A DNA stretch of 64,000 nucleotides. It comes from Rhizophagus irregularis. Lineage: Eukaryota; Glomeromycota; Glomeromycetes; Glomerales; Glomeraceae. The translations under genes were made by a program, and so were the position numbers. The notes below the pieces were generated by a model. That model had not been told where the DNA came from. It ran no database searches and was given only the letters and a program-made list of their open reading frames with translations. Within the stretch, counting starts at the first letter, position 1, and every line of letters starts with the position of its first letter. The stretch covers positions 2,604,001 to 2,668,000 of the forward strand of contig NC_089459.1 in NCBI RefSeq assembly GCF_026210795.1, written 5' to 3'. Of the stretch, positions 22,932-37,200 are shown piece after piece.

Positions 22932-25900
22932 TGTTATCATTGTTAAGTTTCTCGAGTTTCTCGTGTAAAAAAAAAAAATTATGACGCGACGCGAATCTCT
23001 TGAAAAATCATTTATTTATTTCTTAGGCGCATTTTATCACATTTTATTTATTTGATCGTCGAGCACAAGTTACCAAGTTACAGGAGTTACAGGTTTGGTT
23101 TATTCAGGCTGGCTGACAGAAACACAGCCCTCTTTGTCGTACCAAAATCATAGGGGTTTCAGCTGGATTTTATCGGTAAATCCGCAGTCAAACGCAATCC
23201 TTTTAAAAATTCTCATTTTTTTTTCTCTCACCCCCCTATTTTTTTTTATTTTAAAATCTTTCGGTAAAAAGGTTTCTTTCTTGAATTCCTACTTTGTCAT
23301 TCATTATTATTTCATTCTTTAAATAAAAAAAGATCTACTATTACTACCTATAAGTTCTAATCCTAACATTTTTAACGCCTACTTTTTAGATAACAGGATA
23401 TAATTTCCTAATTAAACACAATGTATGATATTAAAAGGAAATTTGGCTTTAAATAAATAAAATTTGATTGGATTAATGATTCTTTTAATTTGATTATTTA
23501 CTTGTTTACTAACACTTTACTAGAAATTCCGAAAACTTTCTTTGTCATTGTTCTTGAGATGAAGTTATGATGTACAAAGGATAGAAAGGGAAATATCTTA
23601 ATGTCAAAGCCACATTTTTTTATAATGAAAACGCGTGGAACTCATAAGTAAAGTACAGTATGTCAATATCATGCGTGGTATATATGTATATACATAAAAT
23701 GTAAGGAAAAAAAGAACTTTTTTAGATAAATTAAAAGATAACAAAGAAATTTAAACTTTGATTTTCCCGCGCCAATAAAAAATAATAATAATAATAATAA
23801 TAATAAAATATAATAAAAAATATATATAATTGATGATAATGATAATAATGTGTTACATAACAAAAATAACAAAAAGAAGGAAAAAAGACATATCAAAAAG
23901 TAATTAAAATAAATGATAATTAAAACATGAAATTAATTTTGGTTAAAATAAAAAAAAATTTATATTTATTTATTGTACATGTAACAAATATTATTTTTTT
24001 GTGTTCTATTATGATGATATATTATGTTTAAATGTTATGTGTACTGTGTAATTAATTATTGTACAAAAAAAAAATAAAGGATGTTAATGAATGTATTTCA
24101 AAATGTATGGTGTAATAAATAATACGGAAAAGATCAAAAACCTGATTTTATGATAAAAAGTTTAATGATATTTTTGAATATATCAAGTATTTAAATTTTT
24201 TTAAAAAATATTAATAATATCGTAAACATTATAAACGTAAACCTTTTTTTTTTAAAGTTATGATATAACCCGCATTTGTTTTATTTAATTATTTGTTGTT
24301 ATTAATCATTTAAAGATATGAATCTAAAGTTATTTCGATCGTAAAAAAACTGCGGTAAAACTAAAATTTTTTTTTTTTTTTTTAAGGTTCGATGGCGCAG
24401 CAAAATAATTTATAATTTTATTTTGATTAACTTGTCAAACTTTTTGACCCCTCTTATCGGATGATAATTTCGCTATATTCCGAGTAATATTTTTTTTTTA
24501 AAGTTTTTATTTATATATTATTTCCATTTTTATTCCTTTCAAGAAATTTTTTTTTTTAAAAAAAAATTATTTTAAAATCATTTAAAGTAAAGAAATGAGG
24601 ATTATATAGGAAAAGATGCACAATCTCGTGTTAAAACATGCTAATTTACATGATTTTAATAATTCAGTTGGGCGTTAATATGCTTTGCTTTGCTTTGCTT
24701 GTTGTTGTTGTTGTAATGTTGTAATACATTTTCACTTTTTTCTTTTTGTAAGTTCGGGATAAATATATGTATGGTTGATTATTCATATTCATTATTTGTT
24801 ATTAAATATTGAATAGTGATGGATGGATGAATGTAGTTTTGGAAGTGTTATTAACTAATATGTATGTATGTAGTGTACGGGTACATGGTTCATATTTTTA
24901 AAGTTATTTGGTCATAAAAAAAAAAAAAAAAAAAATTTTTGAAAATAATAAAACTTATTGTTCTTTCTTTTTAATTTAGGAAGACAACTTGGCGAAATGG
25001 ACTCGCATGGACCAATTTCAGTTCGTACCCCCACAAATTTGGTTTAGTCTTTTGATATATTTTTATTATTAAAATGGATTAAGAAGAAAAATTTTTTTTT
25101 CTTAAAACAAATATTAATATATCCATAAATGTTTATTCCATTTACCAATTTCCTATCCGGTCTTTCCCATTGTTCTTGTAATATCCTCGTGGAGAAGAAA
25201 AGATTATGATTTGTTTAAAAAAAAAAAAATTTTTTTTTTATTCTAAAAAAACTTGAAAAAATTCCTGATAAAGAACAAGTAGATTATAATTTTCTCGGCA
25301 TATATTTTTAAGCGAAATGTATAAATGAAAATGTATGAAATGTAATGATAAGCTATTTAAACTTGTTTAACATTGAAATTTTTAACCTAATCCAAAAATA
25401 AAATTATTATTTCCTTTCCCCCAAGATTTAAAATACCCATTTATATATAATTTTGATAGGTTTCTTATCAATGCATATAATGTTTATTTATTTATTTTTT
25501 TTTTTTTCCTCTTTTAAAAAAAAAAAAAAAAATTTTTTTTTCTTCTTCTTCTTGATAATAATATGTAACATTGTTTAGAAAATTGAGAAATAACTTTATT
25601 TAACTACTACATTGAGAAAACAGGATTTTTTTGAAAGTTTTGAACGAAAATATATATATATATAGTATAGTATAGTATATATTATACCCAATTTCTCGGG
25701 AATTATTATAGAAAGTGGCGGTGTGGCACGTGGCGTAAAATTTGTCATATTTTGTCATACCATCATGATACCATCGATATACATGTTTCAAGTCCCTTAT
25801 ACAAAAACCAATAAGGATTTAATTAAAGATCTGATTGAGCACAAACCAAGTTGATTAAGCACAAGCCAACAGGTAACAGGTTAACAGGTTAACAGGTTAC

Positions 25901-27661
25901 AAGTTCAAGTTTTTTTTTACGATTCGCAATCAAGCCACAGTCAGTCTAAATATGGAAGTTAACCGGTTCATATAAAAATGAACCTTAAAATGTAAAAGTA
26001 CCAGGTAAATAGTTTCAAAAATACAAGAAAATTGTTAAAGTTTATGTAATTATCAAACTTTTTTCGTAAAAACTTATTTATCATTTCCTAAAGTACAAGT
26101 TTATTGTGGTGATACAACTGATACAACCCAAAAATTTTGACTTGATGCATAAAATGACAACTTCATGTTTCATTACTATTGTCTTTACCCGCATAAAAAA
26201 CACCATAAACAGCATATAAACTAAACTATTAATCTCTTTATTTCATAAAAAAATGTCCCGCCAAATACTTTAAATTACAAGTTCATTTAAACATATATTA
26301 ATAAAGTTGTTGTTAAAATTTGATATAAAGTTGATAAACTTCCTCTTTATTGTCATTATTGTCATCTTATCACGAAACCATACACGCGTCGGTCACGAAT
26401 ATTTTTTTTTCAATAAAGAAAAAAAAATAATAAATGAATAAACAAAAAATAATTATCAAGTTTTTCCGCAGTCAAGCATGTGATAAATTGTAAAATTGCA
26501 AATTAAATGATTATAAATATATATATATTGTTTCCTTTAGTCGTTTTATTAAAAATCATGCAAGCTAAAGCATGCAAGTTATGTAAGTGAGACTTGCATG
26601 GATTATCTATTTCATAAGTCATAAGTTCAAAATACCTTGCTTCTCCTTTCCCTTTTACAAAAATTATATTGTTTTATTACCGTCCAGTAAAACCATATTA
26701 TCATATTATTTTGATATCGTAATCCCAATTATTCGGTTACAACTTTTAATTACATAATTCCTTTAAAAATGCACGGGACCTGGAATAATTAAGAGATTAA
26801 TGAGATAAATGAGATTAAATGAGATAAATGCAATTAACCAATAACTCGGATCATTATTTATTATATTGTTCTTTTTTTTAAAAAAAATTTTAATTTTTTT
26901 TTATTTTTTTAAATAAAAAAAAAAATTATTATTAATAATTTCCAATGATCCGGTTTTGGAATTTTTTGGAAATTTTTATTCTATTTTATTTTTACAATTT
27001 TTTCTCTTTTAATAATTTTTTAATATAACGCGTAACCAAAAAGTTTTTTAAATCTCGTGGTTAAATATATAAATAATATTTATTTTAAAATAAATTCAAA
27101 AGAAAGGATATTGAATTGTATCGAAAAAGGTAATGATTGGACATCAAAATGTAACAGACAGAGACACGACCTCATTTTTTCAAAAAATACTTTTTAAGAC
27201 TAAAAAGAGTAAAAAAAAGGTATTTGAATACATAATTCCATTGTTATTATGTAATAAAAAGAAATTATTTAGGACATTTATTACATTTATTAAAAATTTT
27301 CGTATTGTTCAAATTACCGCAAAAAATCGCAAAAAAGGAAAAAAAAAATCGCGTTGTTTTATTGATATAGATTATCAATAAATTATTATGTATACTTTTG
27401 AAGTAATGATACCATTGTATAAATTATTTAGATTGATGAAAACTGGAAAGTTGATTCATGTTTTTTCCCTTTTCTAGGATATGTACTGTAATGTATCTTT
27501 TGAGATTCGTTGGATTCGTTCTTTTTTTATTTATCAATAATGATATTTAATATATATATTTAAAATATATAAACTGACATTTAATATATTTAAACTGATA
27601 TTATATGTATATTTTTAATATATTTAATATATTTAATATATTGTAATAATATTTCTTTGTT

Positions 27662-27900
27662 ATACTCATTAACTCATTAACTCATTAACTCATTAATCTT
27701 ATTAATCTCATTAATTTAACCGTATCAAAATATATCAAACATATATCAAACATATATCAAACCATATCAAACATATCTACCAAACATATTCAACCCATAT
27801 CAAACCATATCAAACCATATCAAACATATCAAAATGTATCAAAATGTATCAAAATGTATCAAAATGTATCAAATATCAAATATATCAAATATATCAAAAT
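27662..27900 (+). repeat. CTCATTAA and ATATCAAAC minisatellites
   Basis: ACTCATTA repeats at about 27664-27712 are followed by ATATCAAAC / ATGTATCAAA units to about 27900. Units vary by 1-2 bases. Confidence 0.8.
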
Positions 27901-30324
27901 ATTCCACGGGATTTCCGCTATTTGAACGAAAACGTATAAAGTTTAATCAAATAATAATGTATATTTTATTATTATTATAATTATTTTCAATTATTAATAA
28001 TTTTCCGATTATTCTTTAACATAATATAAAAATCAATTTTGATTCTTAAATCTCAATTGTTCGATTAGAAAGTTTTTTTTTTCAAGAAAAACTAAAAGTA
28101 AAGAAAAATTTTTTTATATTTTCTAAATCTTTTTTTCCGATAAAACAAAATATTTTTCAAAGTCGCATTGTTCTCATTAAAAAAAAAAAATAAAAAAATA
28201 AATAAATAAATAAATAAATAAATATTTTTTTTTTCGAAAAAAAAATTTTATTTTTCGCACGCCCCATTAAAAGAAAGAATTTTTATATCTTTTTAATAAA
28301 GAATATTGTTTTTTTCTTAATCATTTTTGACTTTTCAATTAACCCGACATTAAACACATACTGAATGAATAAATAAATGGTATAATATATAATAAATAAT
28401 AATATGTATTTTTTTTATGTTGTTAAACCCTTGTTATTGAAATATATTGAAATATATTGAAATATATGTTTTAGATATAAATATTTTTAGTCATCTTTTG
28501 ACTCAGTGCCTACTCAGTATAAATGTAACTAAACCATACAAGTTAGTGGTAATATTAACTCTGGAATTCATATGATTGATGTAAAAAAGATTATTTTTAT
28601 ATTTTTGGAATTTCTTAAACTGGAATATATATGAAATATAATGATTGTTTGATATATATAATTTACGCTGTGTGAGAATATATGTAAGTGTGGCTTTAAA
28701 CATGTTTAATCGACCATGTTACGATTATATTGCTGGGACGAAATAAAATGGTAAAGATTTTCGTGCGATGAATAACAATAAGAAAAATTATTCATATTTC
28801 ACATGAGGTAACTGTAGCTGTACATGCTTAGATAGATTAGACAAGAATGCCGTAAATTAAACATCATTTTTTTTTTTTAAAAAAAAAAATCAAAACGGTT
28901 TTATTGTTCAAAAAAAAAACCTCTATGGTTATATAATAATAATATTATTAATTGTTATTTAGCTTGCTCCAGGTTTTTTATTTTCCCCACATTTTTTTTT
29001 TTCAATGAATGTCCGTCAAAAGAAAGGATTGTTAATTGTAGATCTAGATTACATTTTACCTGTCACCTATTCAAATTTTATTTTATTTTTTTTTTAAAAA
29101 AAAAAAAAATTTTATTGGGATTTACAAAATCAGGTGACATCAATTAAACTCCGAGAATTTCCGTTAATCTTTTTAAAAAATCGGATGAATTAAAAACTTA
29201 ATATCAGTAGTATTCAGTACATTAGGAAAATTTATTAAGCGTTATTAAAAATTAAGCTTAACTTTTTGTGAGAATTTTTTTTTTAATGATATCATTTAAT
29301 AATAAACATTTCATTACATATTCGGATTTCATCGGTCGATGAGTTTTCAAAACTTTTTTAATTAAATTTTATTTATTCCATTTATTCCTTCTCTAAATAA
29401 TAACAAATTCTAGAATATTACATTATTTGATTTTTGATTGAATGATATTTTTGATATCTCAGAATTTTGATATTTTGAATTTTTTTTGATATTTTGAATT
29501 TTTTTGACATTTTGAAATTTTTTTAATGAGAAACCTTAATCCTTTTTTAATATCATAAGAGCACAGACCAAAACATTACAACATATTTTACAACATCTTT
29601 TTTTAACAAAAAAATTGTTTAGATATATTGTTATAAAAATATTTTTTTTTTCTCTTCCAAAAATGAATATTATGTATAACGAGACGTTTACGTTATTATC
29701 CTATGTGATAAATCTCGTCTCTTGAAAAAAAAAAGGAAAAGAAAAGAAAAAAAAAAAATATTTTTATTATTTGATAAGCACATTCGAATAATATGTAAGA
29801 AGTACTCATATTTTTCTTTTAGAAAGAAGTCATTTTTTAAATCGTTTTTTGAAACAATTAAGGGAGAAAATGATTTTTTTGATACGCACGTCAGTGTACG
29901 TCAGTGTGATAAAAGGGTGTGTTACCATGTATGTAGGTGAAAAATAAGTTTATATAAGATAATATTTATTTGTTATCTTATTGTTTTTTTTTAAAAAAAA
30001 GCATATTGTTATATTGTTTGAATTAATTTAGAGGGTATTCTTATTAAGTTATTTGTACTAAATTAGTGTTTTTTTTTTTCTTTGGTTTTTTTGGAAAAAA
30101 AGTTAACGAGAAAATTCTTAATAATGAAATCAAAGACAATGCTTTTTTTTTAAAAAAAAAATCGAATCATTCCAAAACCATATTAGAAAAACAATAATAA
30201 AAAATTAAAATATTATATTATTTCATATCATATTTAGTCTCTTTTCTTTTCTTTTTTTTTGCATGGATATTATTAAAGAAGGAATCAAGAAAACCAAATA
30301 AAAAAAACAACTATAATAATAGAA

Positions 30325-30455
30325 TTTATACTATAGAAACTATACCCATAGAAATACCATAGAAAACTATATTATAAGAACTGTGCCATAAATGCTATAC
30401 CATAGATGCTATACCCATATACCCATATACCCATATACCCGTATACCCGTAGAAC
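30325..30455 (+). repeat. CCATAGA... and ATATACCC tandem repeats
   Basis: Short direct repeats of the type CTATACCCATAGAAA pass into five or six copies of CATATACCCATATACCC or CCGTATAC. No coding potential. Confidence 0.7.
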
Positions 30456-32578
30456 GCAAAACTTGGTTATATTGATTGTCATCACATCACCATATTCATT
30501 TTTCAATATTACCTTTATCTGCTATATTATAACTTACCGGTATATTAAATTCCAATTTTCTATTTTCTAATCGAAACGAAAAATTTGAAATTTAAACAAT
30601 TTAAACGAAAAAACCCATTAAAAAAAAGAGACTTAAACCACTTAACCACTTCAGCCTCAACCTCTCTCGCGAGAAAAAAAAACAAACAATATTATAATAG
30701 ATTGTTCATTTGGCGTGTATTTTATTTTATTTAAACCGAAAAAATTGTTACCAAACTCGTGTAACATAACGCCACAACAATTGTTCTCCCGGAATAATAT
30801 AATATTGTTTGCTTGTAAAATTATCATTATAATTTAAGGTTGTCAGCCAAGCGCCTTTTTTTTAAAAAAACCTGTTTACTTTAAAAATAAAATTCGTCAT
30901 ATAAACTCATTCCTGTCAAAAAATAATCTTTGTACTTTTTATTAATTCCCGATTGGATAAATTAAATTATTTAAATTAACGATTCAATATAAATTGTTTA
31001 CATATTGTTCTTTGAGGTTAAATGATTTTTTTTAGGTAATCCATATGTATATATTTGATTTTCCCATTATACTGTTATCAAAAAAAAATTTTACGTTTAT
31101 CCCACGTACGACAAAATGTAAATATTGCCCTTGCATAATCAACAATAATAATATTAATGGTCGATCTTTAAAAATTTCTATTGTTTTATTGTTTTTATTC
31201 TCATAAATAGTTTTGTCATTTAGAAAGCCTCAACTTACCGCCTCAACCTGCTTCACTTGTTAACCTAGTAATAATAATAATAATAATACGGAAATCACCG
31301 GATATAATATTGTTCTTTAAAAGATATTACGAAGATAACAATTATTCTTCTTTCCAAATAATTTTTCCTCTTGGATAATAAAATGTTGTTGTATTACTTT
31401 AACTCAGTTATTTGCTACCACAATACACGAGTTATTCCCATATAATACCATTGTATGATTGATGTTTTTCATCATTGTTTTTTTAGGGGGATTTGTGTCG
31501 TGTAAGAGATGGTATCGGGATATCTTCGGGATGTCCTTTAGACAAAGTTGTCAAGTTGTCGCTTTATTGGTACTACCTTTTAAGTTTTAGGGCATAAGGA
31601 GAATTAACATTTGAGTTATATCCAGGTATCAGTAATGTTAGGTGATGAATACCGTATACTATACGATGGATGAAAATTTGTTACAATGATACTGAACCAA
31701 TGAAAAAGAATGAAAGAATAAACGTTGGGCACCATATCCAAGGGCGTGGCCAGTCCACAGTAAATCAACATTATCTTAAGGCTTTATGGCATCAGGGAAT
31801 TGGATGGCAGACGACGGCAATTATACAGTTTGCGGCAACTGCGGCCAAAAAGAAAAAGGCAGATTTCAAGCGACAATAAATTAGTATTTAGTACCATATT
31901 AAACGTTGGGATACCCAGGTATTTGTGAAAAAAAATATATGAAAACTTGGAAAAATTATATTGAAAATAATTACAAAATTAAGTTCATAAATTTATGTCC
32001 ATAGATTTCATATATAAATTACGTTCATAAACATAAATCCTATATAATTTTCCTCACAGTTGGAATTTTGATCACGTTATCATATAAATTTTTGTATAAT
32101 ATCCAAATATTTGTTTAAAACATAATACATTCAAACAATTTATAAAATGCTACGTTCATAAATTACGTTATTAAATTACGTTCACAAATTATTAGGGGTA
32201 GGGATAAGTCGTTGACATGATTCGTAACTTCATACTTCATAGTTCATATATTTACTAGATCAAAAATATCACTTTGAACAAAAATTTCATAAAGTAAAAC
32301 ATATTAAGCATATATTAAATTATATTTATATAAAGCTTAAAATTCATGACAATTTTCTTCTTTGTTGCTTTAAAATTTACTCTTCTAATATTTAATTAAA
32401 TTAATAGGATCATAGTCCATATTATTATTATCCTCTTTATTATCTTTATTTTAACTCCACACATAATCCATTTAATCCATTTTCTCCATCCTGAAAGATT
32501 GATTTTGTAAATCTATATAATCTTCTAAAATCAAAGTAGTTTGTGCTTTGTAATGTCCCATGTCCCGCATTTGATTTA

Positions 32579-32665
32579 ACATAGGCGGGATAATTCATCA
32601 CAGTACATAGGCAGGATAATTCATCCCAGTACATAGGCGGGATAATTCATCATAGTACATAAGCG
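32579..32665 (+). repeat. 26 bp tandem repeat x3
   Basis: Three copies of ACATAGGCGGGATAATTCAT plus CACAGT, each with one or two substitutions, then a partial fourth. On the reverse strand the array lies at the start of a 62-codon open frame. Confidence 0.85.
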
Positions 32666-32942
32666 ATACTTCATCAAAAGACTTTCCACTTTTTCTGGTT
32701 CTTTTTCGTGATGGAGCAAGGTTTGTATTAGTTTCTAATGGAGTTTAAATTGTTTGAAAGTGTATTTGATATTTCATGTCAAAAGTTTATTTCAGGTCTA
32801 AAAGTCCAAAATATTTCGCGTAAAAAGTATAAAACCAAGTTTAAAAGCTGTATAAAACTGTAAACTGTAGTACTGCCAAAATCATTTACGAAGTGACGTG
32901 CCGTTACGTTTAAAAAAAATGCCGTAACTATAAGAAATTCAA

Positions 32943-33255
32943 ATGTCTGCATTATGTCTGTAAATTACGTTCATAAATTACGACCATAAGTTACGTTCAT
33001 AAATTATTTTCATAGATTACGTTCATAAATTATTTTCATAAATTACGTTCTTAAATTAAGTTCAAAAATTACGTTCTTAAATTATGTTCAAATTATGTTC
33101 ATAAGTTACGTTCTTAAATTATGTTCATAAATTATTTTCGTTCTTAAATTATTTTCATAAATTACGTTTTTAAATTATGTTCTTAAATTACATTCTTTAA
33201 ATTACGTTCTTAAAGTACAGTACGTTCTTAATAAATCACGTTCTTAAATTTATTA
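32943..33255 (+). repeat. Degenerate ATTACGTTCATAA / TTCTTAAATT minisatellite
   Basis: About twenty imperfect 14-16 bp units of the type AATTACGTTCATAA, with CATAA replaced by TTAA in the second half. A few isolated copies lie upstream at about 31980-32190. Confidence 0.8.
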
Positions 33256-34154
33256 TAAATTTGGTAAACCGCATAAATTTATTATAATGCAAACCCGTTA
33301 AATGCCGGATGAGTTATTCGTTCCAAGATGGGTGTGCTCGAACAAGATGGGTGCTCGTACTCGCAATTCAATTCCCTATAAAAAAAATTTCTGGAAAAAA
33401 CTCCGATAAATGATCATTTTTCTAGTTTTTATTCCGAAGAAACTCAGACACGGGATCATTTTTCTGAAAAATTTTCTATAGAGATCATGCATTCATTTAG
33501 AAACTCAACCGTCTTAACTTTAACATTATCTACAATCATATAAATTCCATGGCAAAACTTTATAACACTTTTAAGAAAAAAAAAGACCGGATGTCCGGAT
33601 CTACTGCGCCTATACCTAGTTCTAAATGTGTTATACCTATCCTTCAGTTTACGAATATTACATCCATATTCAATTATATCACCCATAAATTCACACTTTT
33701 ACATCTTTGACTCAGTAGATATTAATAATATGCAAAATAATTCAGTACAGACAGATTAAACTATTTTTGGGATTCAATTTCGCTCACGTCCGGGTCTAAT
33801 GTATATGATCACAATTGGATATATATAGTTATCTATGATAATGTTGGCAATAAATTTAATAATAAATTTTATAATTAAACATTTCTTATAAAATAAAAAA
33901 TAAAAAATGGATAAACTCCGATAAAGGAGAAACTCCGATAAATGATCATTTTTTAGACATGTGGTTGCATCCATGAACCGAGGACAATGGGACAAAATCA
34001 TTGTCCCTGCATGTCAAACTATCAAACGATTAAACGATTTTAGCTAAACTCGCTTGTCAGGACTCAGGACAAAAAACAACAGCCGAACAACCAAGAACAA
34101 ATACTTTATTACGTAAATTATTGATTTGTTAACCCGTGACGCAATCTATCCTAA

Positions 34155-34262
34155 TGACTGCGGACAACTCTGCGGACAACTCTGCGGACAACTCTGCGGA
34201 CAACTCTGCGGGCAACTCTGTGGGCAACTTTACGGACAACTTTACGGACAACTCTGCGGACC
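34155..34262 (+). repeat. 12 bp GACAACTCTGCG minisatellite
   Basis: About nine head-to-tail units of GACAACTCTGCG, diverging to GGCAACTCTGTG and GACAACTTTACG. It is a G+C-rich array in an otherwise extremely A+T-rich area. The unit length is a multiple of three, so the reverse strand reads as a Glu-Leu-Ser-Ala repeat. Confidence 0.9.
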
Positions 34263-34265
34263 TAA

Positions 34266-37200
34266 AAAAAAAATGTGACATGTAGAAAGATCTCCCGGGA
34301 AGAGCATCAACCAAGGGAATAATTATGTTGATAATATAAATAAGAAAAAATTTTAGAAAACATTCGAACAAAATATATAATATTTATGCCGAATTAAATT
34401 TTAAATAAGGATAAAGTCACATGACAATGTCAAAACGTATAATAAACTCACGTGCTCATTTCAATGTAAAAAAAAAGTACTTTATATCAAATAAATAATT
34501 TTTAAAATGACACGATTCTTAACCGCTAAAATAAAAGGAAAAAAATAAACGTTAATTAATTACGTACTCCGAGAATCATCCTTATTTTTTTTGCCTAGAT
34601 GTATAATCGGTATCGGGCCGTTCGTAGAATACATATCGCGTCCTAAGAGTCCTAAGAGCATAACAGTATTTAAGTTGTTCACAAATAAACAAAAACGTGG
34701 CAATTATCCTTAGGACATAGAAATCGATGGAATTGGAAACGAAAATTGATGATCGTAAAGAATTTGTGAATTTGTACTACCGTTTAGTCAATATAAAAAG
34801 ATCCTTGTTTTGTTCTTGTAATAGAATTTTCGTCCAACTACTTTATTGAAAAATATAGTATTACAATAAGACAGGGATAAACAAGTTTAATAAATTAAAA
34901 TAAGAAAAAAAGAAATCCATCTCCGATTAACCTAAGGTAAACATTAATCTTAAATAGGGGGGAATTAATATAAGCATTAATTTTCATTACTTTAATTGTC
35001 TTGTTTTTAATTAAAAAGACCATTTATAAACAGGTTTAAAAACTTGCTTACCCATTATTGCCATTATTGTCATTATTGAAAATCAGGTTGAAAGGAATTA
35101 TTGAAAATCAAGTTGAAAAAGGGAAAAAGGGGAGAAATTGCGAATCTTGGATCTTTGACCAACTGTTATTATAATAATATTTATATCATAAATCAAATTC
35201 AATTGGGTTAATATAATTTTGTAATTTTATACTAATAAAATATTTATATAATTTTAAACACATTACCTTGAATGAATGAATACAAGACTAATAATAATAA
35301 AATATTTGTATTTACTTTAGATTACACATTAATGAATACAGAATTAACGGTCAGTTAAGGGGTAAATTGTGTTAAGGAATTAAGTTTTAATGATTTAGTT
35401 AATTCAATTTCGGGAATACTCCAAGAGATTCAGAAATAATATTCGATTGAATCAAAAATATTATGCAATGGTGCATACACACATACACACATACACACAT
35501 ATATATCATATATAATAAGATTTCATAGTCCAATAATGAATAATCCAATGCCATATCATAATCCATGCCATATCACGAATTTTTAAGGTAACTGTAAAAC
35601 TATTTACAATATTTATAAGCAATAATAAAATTTAATCAAATTACTTTTTAATCAAAATTTGGAAATATTAAATTTAAAATTTGAACACATGTAAACATTA
35701 CCAGCAAACGACAAATTATTATTATATTTTTTTTTGAAGAGTTTTAAACTTAAAAAGTTACTGCGCGATACCAAAAAATACCACGCGTTACCGTACGAGT
35801 AGTAAAGTTTTTTTTAAAAAACAGTAAGTTTTTAAAAAAATATGCGCGTTATATATATGTGCGATATATATTTATTATATATATACACATCTATAATATA
35901 CTGTATATAAGACTAATTATGGTTAATTATAAAAAATTTCATTTAGAAAATCCGAATACTAATTTTAGACAAAACAATCTTGATACAAGCGCATGTAGTG
36001 TATTTTTTTTTTTCAAAAAACCCCTCAAAATGTAACAAGATTAATATTCTTGGAACAGTTTTTACACAAATAATTTATTAAATTTTATATGTGCTTTTTA
36101 TAGAAAAAAAAAAAAATTTTTTTTCTTTCTTTTCCATTTAATTTTTAATAGAGGATCTTTAATTTATTATTTATTTATTTATTTATTTTTTTGAAAAAAA
36201 AAAAAGAAACTAATATATATATACAGTGTTTTTTTCAGGTATTACAAGAGATTCTAAAAAAATTTTTTTTTTTACTTAATTTTTCATTGTTTCAAATAAA
36301 AAAAAAATTTAAGCTTAATTTAAAGCGTACAACATTTTTTTTTCCTCCCAAAAAAAAAAAAAAAATTTTTTTTTCAAAAAAAAAAAGGGACTTTTTAAGG
36401 CTAAAAAAAATCAAAATTTATTTTTTATTTAGGCATCAAATAATTGTAATGCAGAAATTAGAATAATCCAGTTTAAATACGTATTTTTATTGCCTTAATA
36501 AGAAATTTATGTAAAATGAAGTATAACAATGACGGACACATGCAGATAAGAAAGATTTTAATCATCACAATTACAGGTTTATTGCCAACAAGTCAAGTAA
36601 GAGAATACAGTTACGTTCAATCAAGTTAAAACAAAAATCGCACTAATTTATTTTTTTTTATTTTTAAGAAATCAAAAAAAAGTGGAAAGAAATATTATCA
36701 TTGGTTAGTTTACTCAATTCGGATAGTTAAGTTCGGGTAGTCAAATTTGAAATTTCTTTCACCCCCCCTTTTTTTTTTTACAAATCTTGGCGCTTCTTTG
36801 CATTTCTTTGCGCTCCTTGAGAATTATTAATTTGACCATATTTTTTATATTTTTTTTTTAAAAAAAAAACCAGAATTTTTTTAATATTACGCGTTTTATA
36901 GCTCCGATTTAGATGATCTTTTTCATTCATGCAATTCATGCAAATGTGAGTTTGTGACTTAAAATAACTTGAATTAATTTATTAATTGATTAATTGATTA
37001 ATTGATCAGGTCAGGGTTGGTCTAGGTTTATGTAATTGTAATAATAACACAAAATTCACAAATTAGTAATTGGAAATATTAATTGTTTATCGATTAACTT
37101 ATCATTATATTTTTAGTTTAGAATGATATAATTGGTTAAATTAAGGTAATCATGTTTTTTTTTGTTTGTTTTTATTTATTTTATGAAAAAAAAGAAAAAT

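Larger units (their letters stand above)
21072..31480. other. A+T-rich gene desert
   Basis: No credible gene was found in 10.4 kb. It holds homopolymers, (TA)n and several minisatellites. Short, less A+T-rich patches follow acceptor-like tracts at about 21614 (CTTCGTGCAG) and 24979 (TTTAATTTAG), and another lies at 23040-23200. They could be isolated exons or UTR pieces of a transcript that cannot be assembled from sequence alone. Confidence 0.5.
31481..34265. other. Less A+T-rich island with coding-like scraps and tandem repeats
   Basis: Several patches here have clearly more G+C than the desert: about 31490-31900, 32450-32660, 33290-33400, 33560-33690 and 34130-34300. Short open frames occur, such as 31670-31879 (+), 32446-32634 (-) and 33456-33686 (-). 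None has a recognisable domain, plausible full gene structure or splice context. A 23 bp direct repeat (AACTCCGATAAATGATCATT...) occurs at 33399 and 33931. The best guess is a graveyard of transposon or repeat-family sequence. Confidence 0.45.

Noticed and set aside
22690-22968. 92-codon open frame rich in His, Ile and Tyr
   Set aside because: It runs through two minisatellites and its sequence is only the translated repeat.
23095-23322. 75-codon frame in a less A+T-rich patch
   Set aside because: It opens with a TTG rather than ATG and turns into poly-Phe/Leu; the patch is mentioned within the desert entry only.
34129-34371. 80-codon reverse frame with Glu-Leu-Ser-Ala repeats
   Set aside because: Explained by the 12 bp minisatellite; the remainder is A/T-rich and hydrophobic. 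Kept only as a finding about the array.
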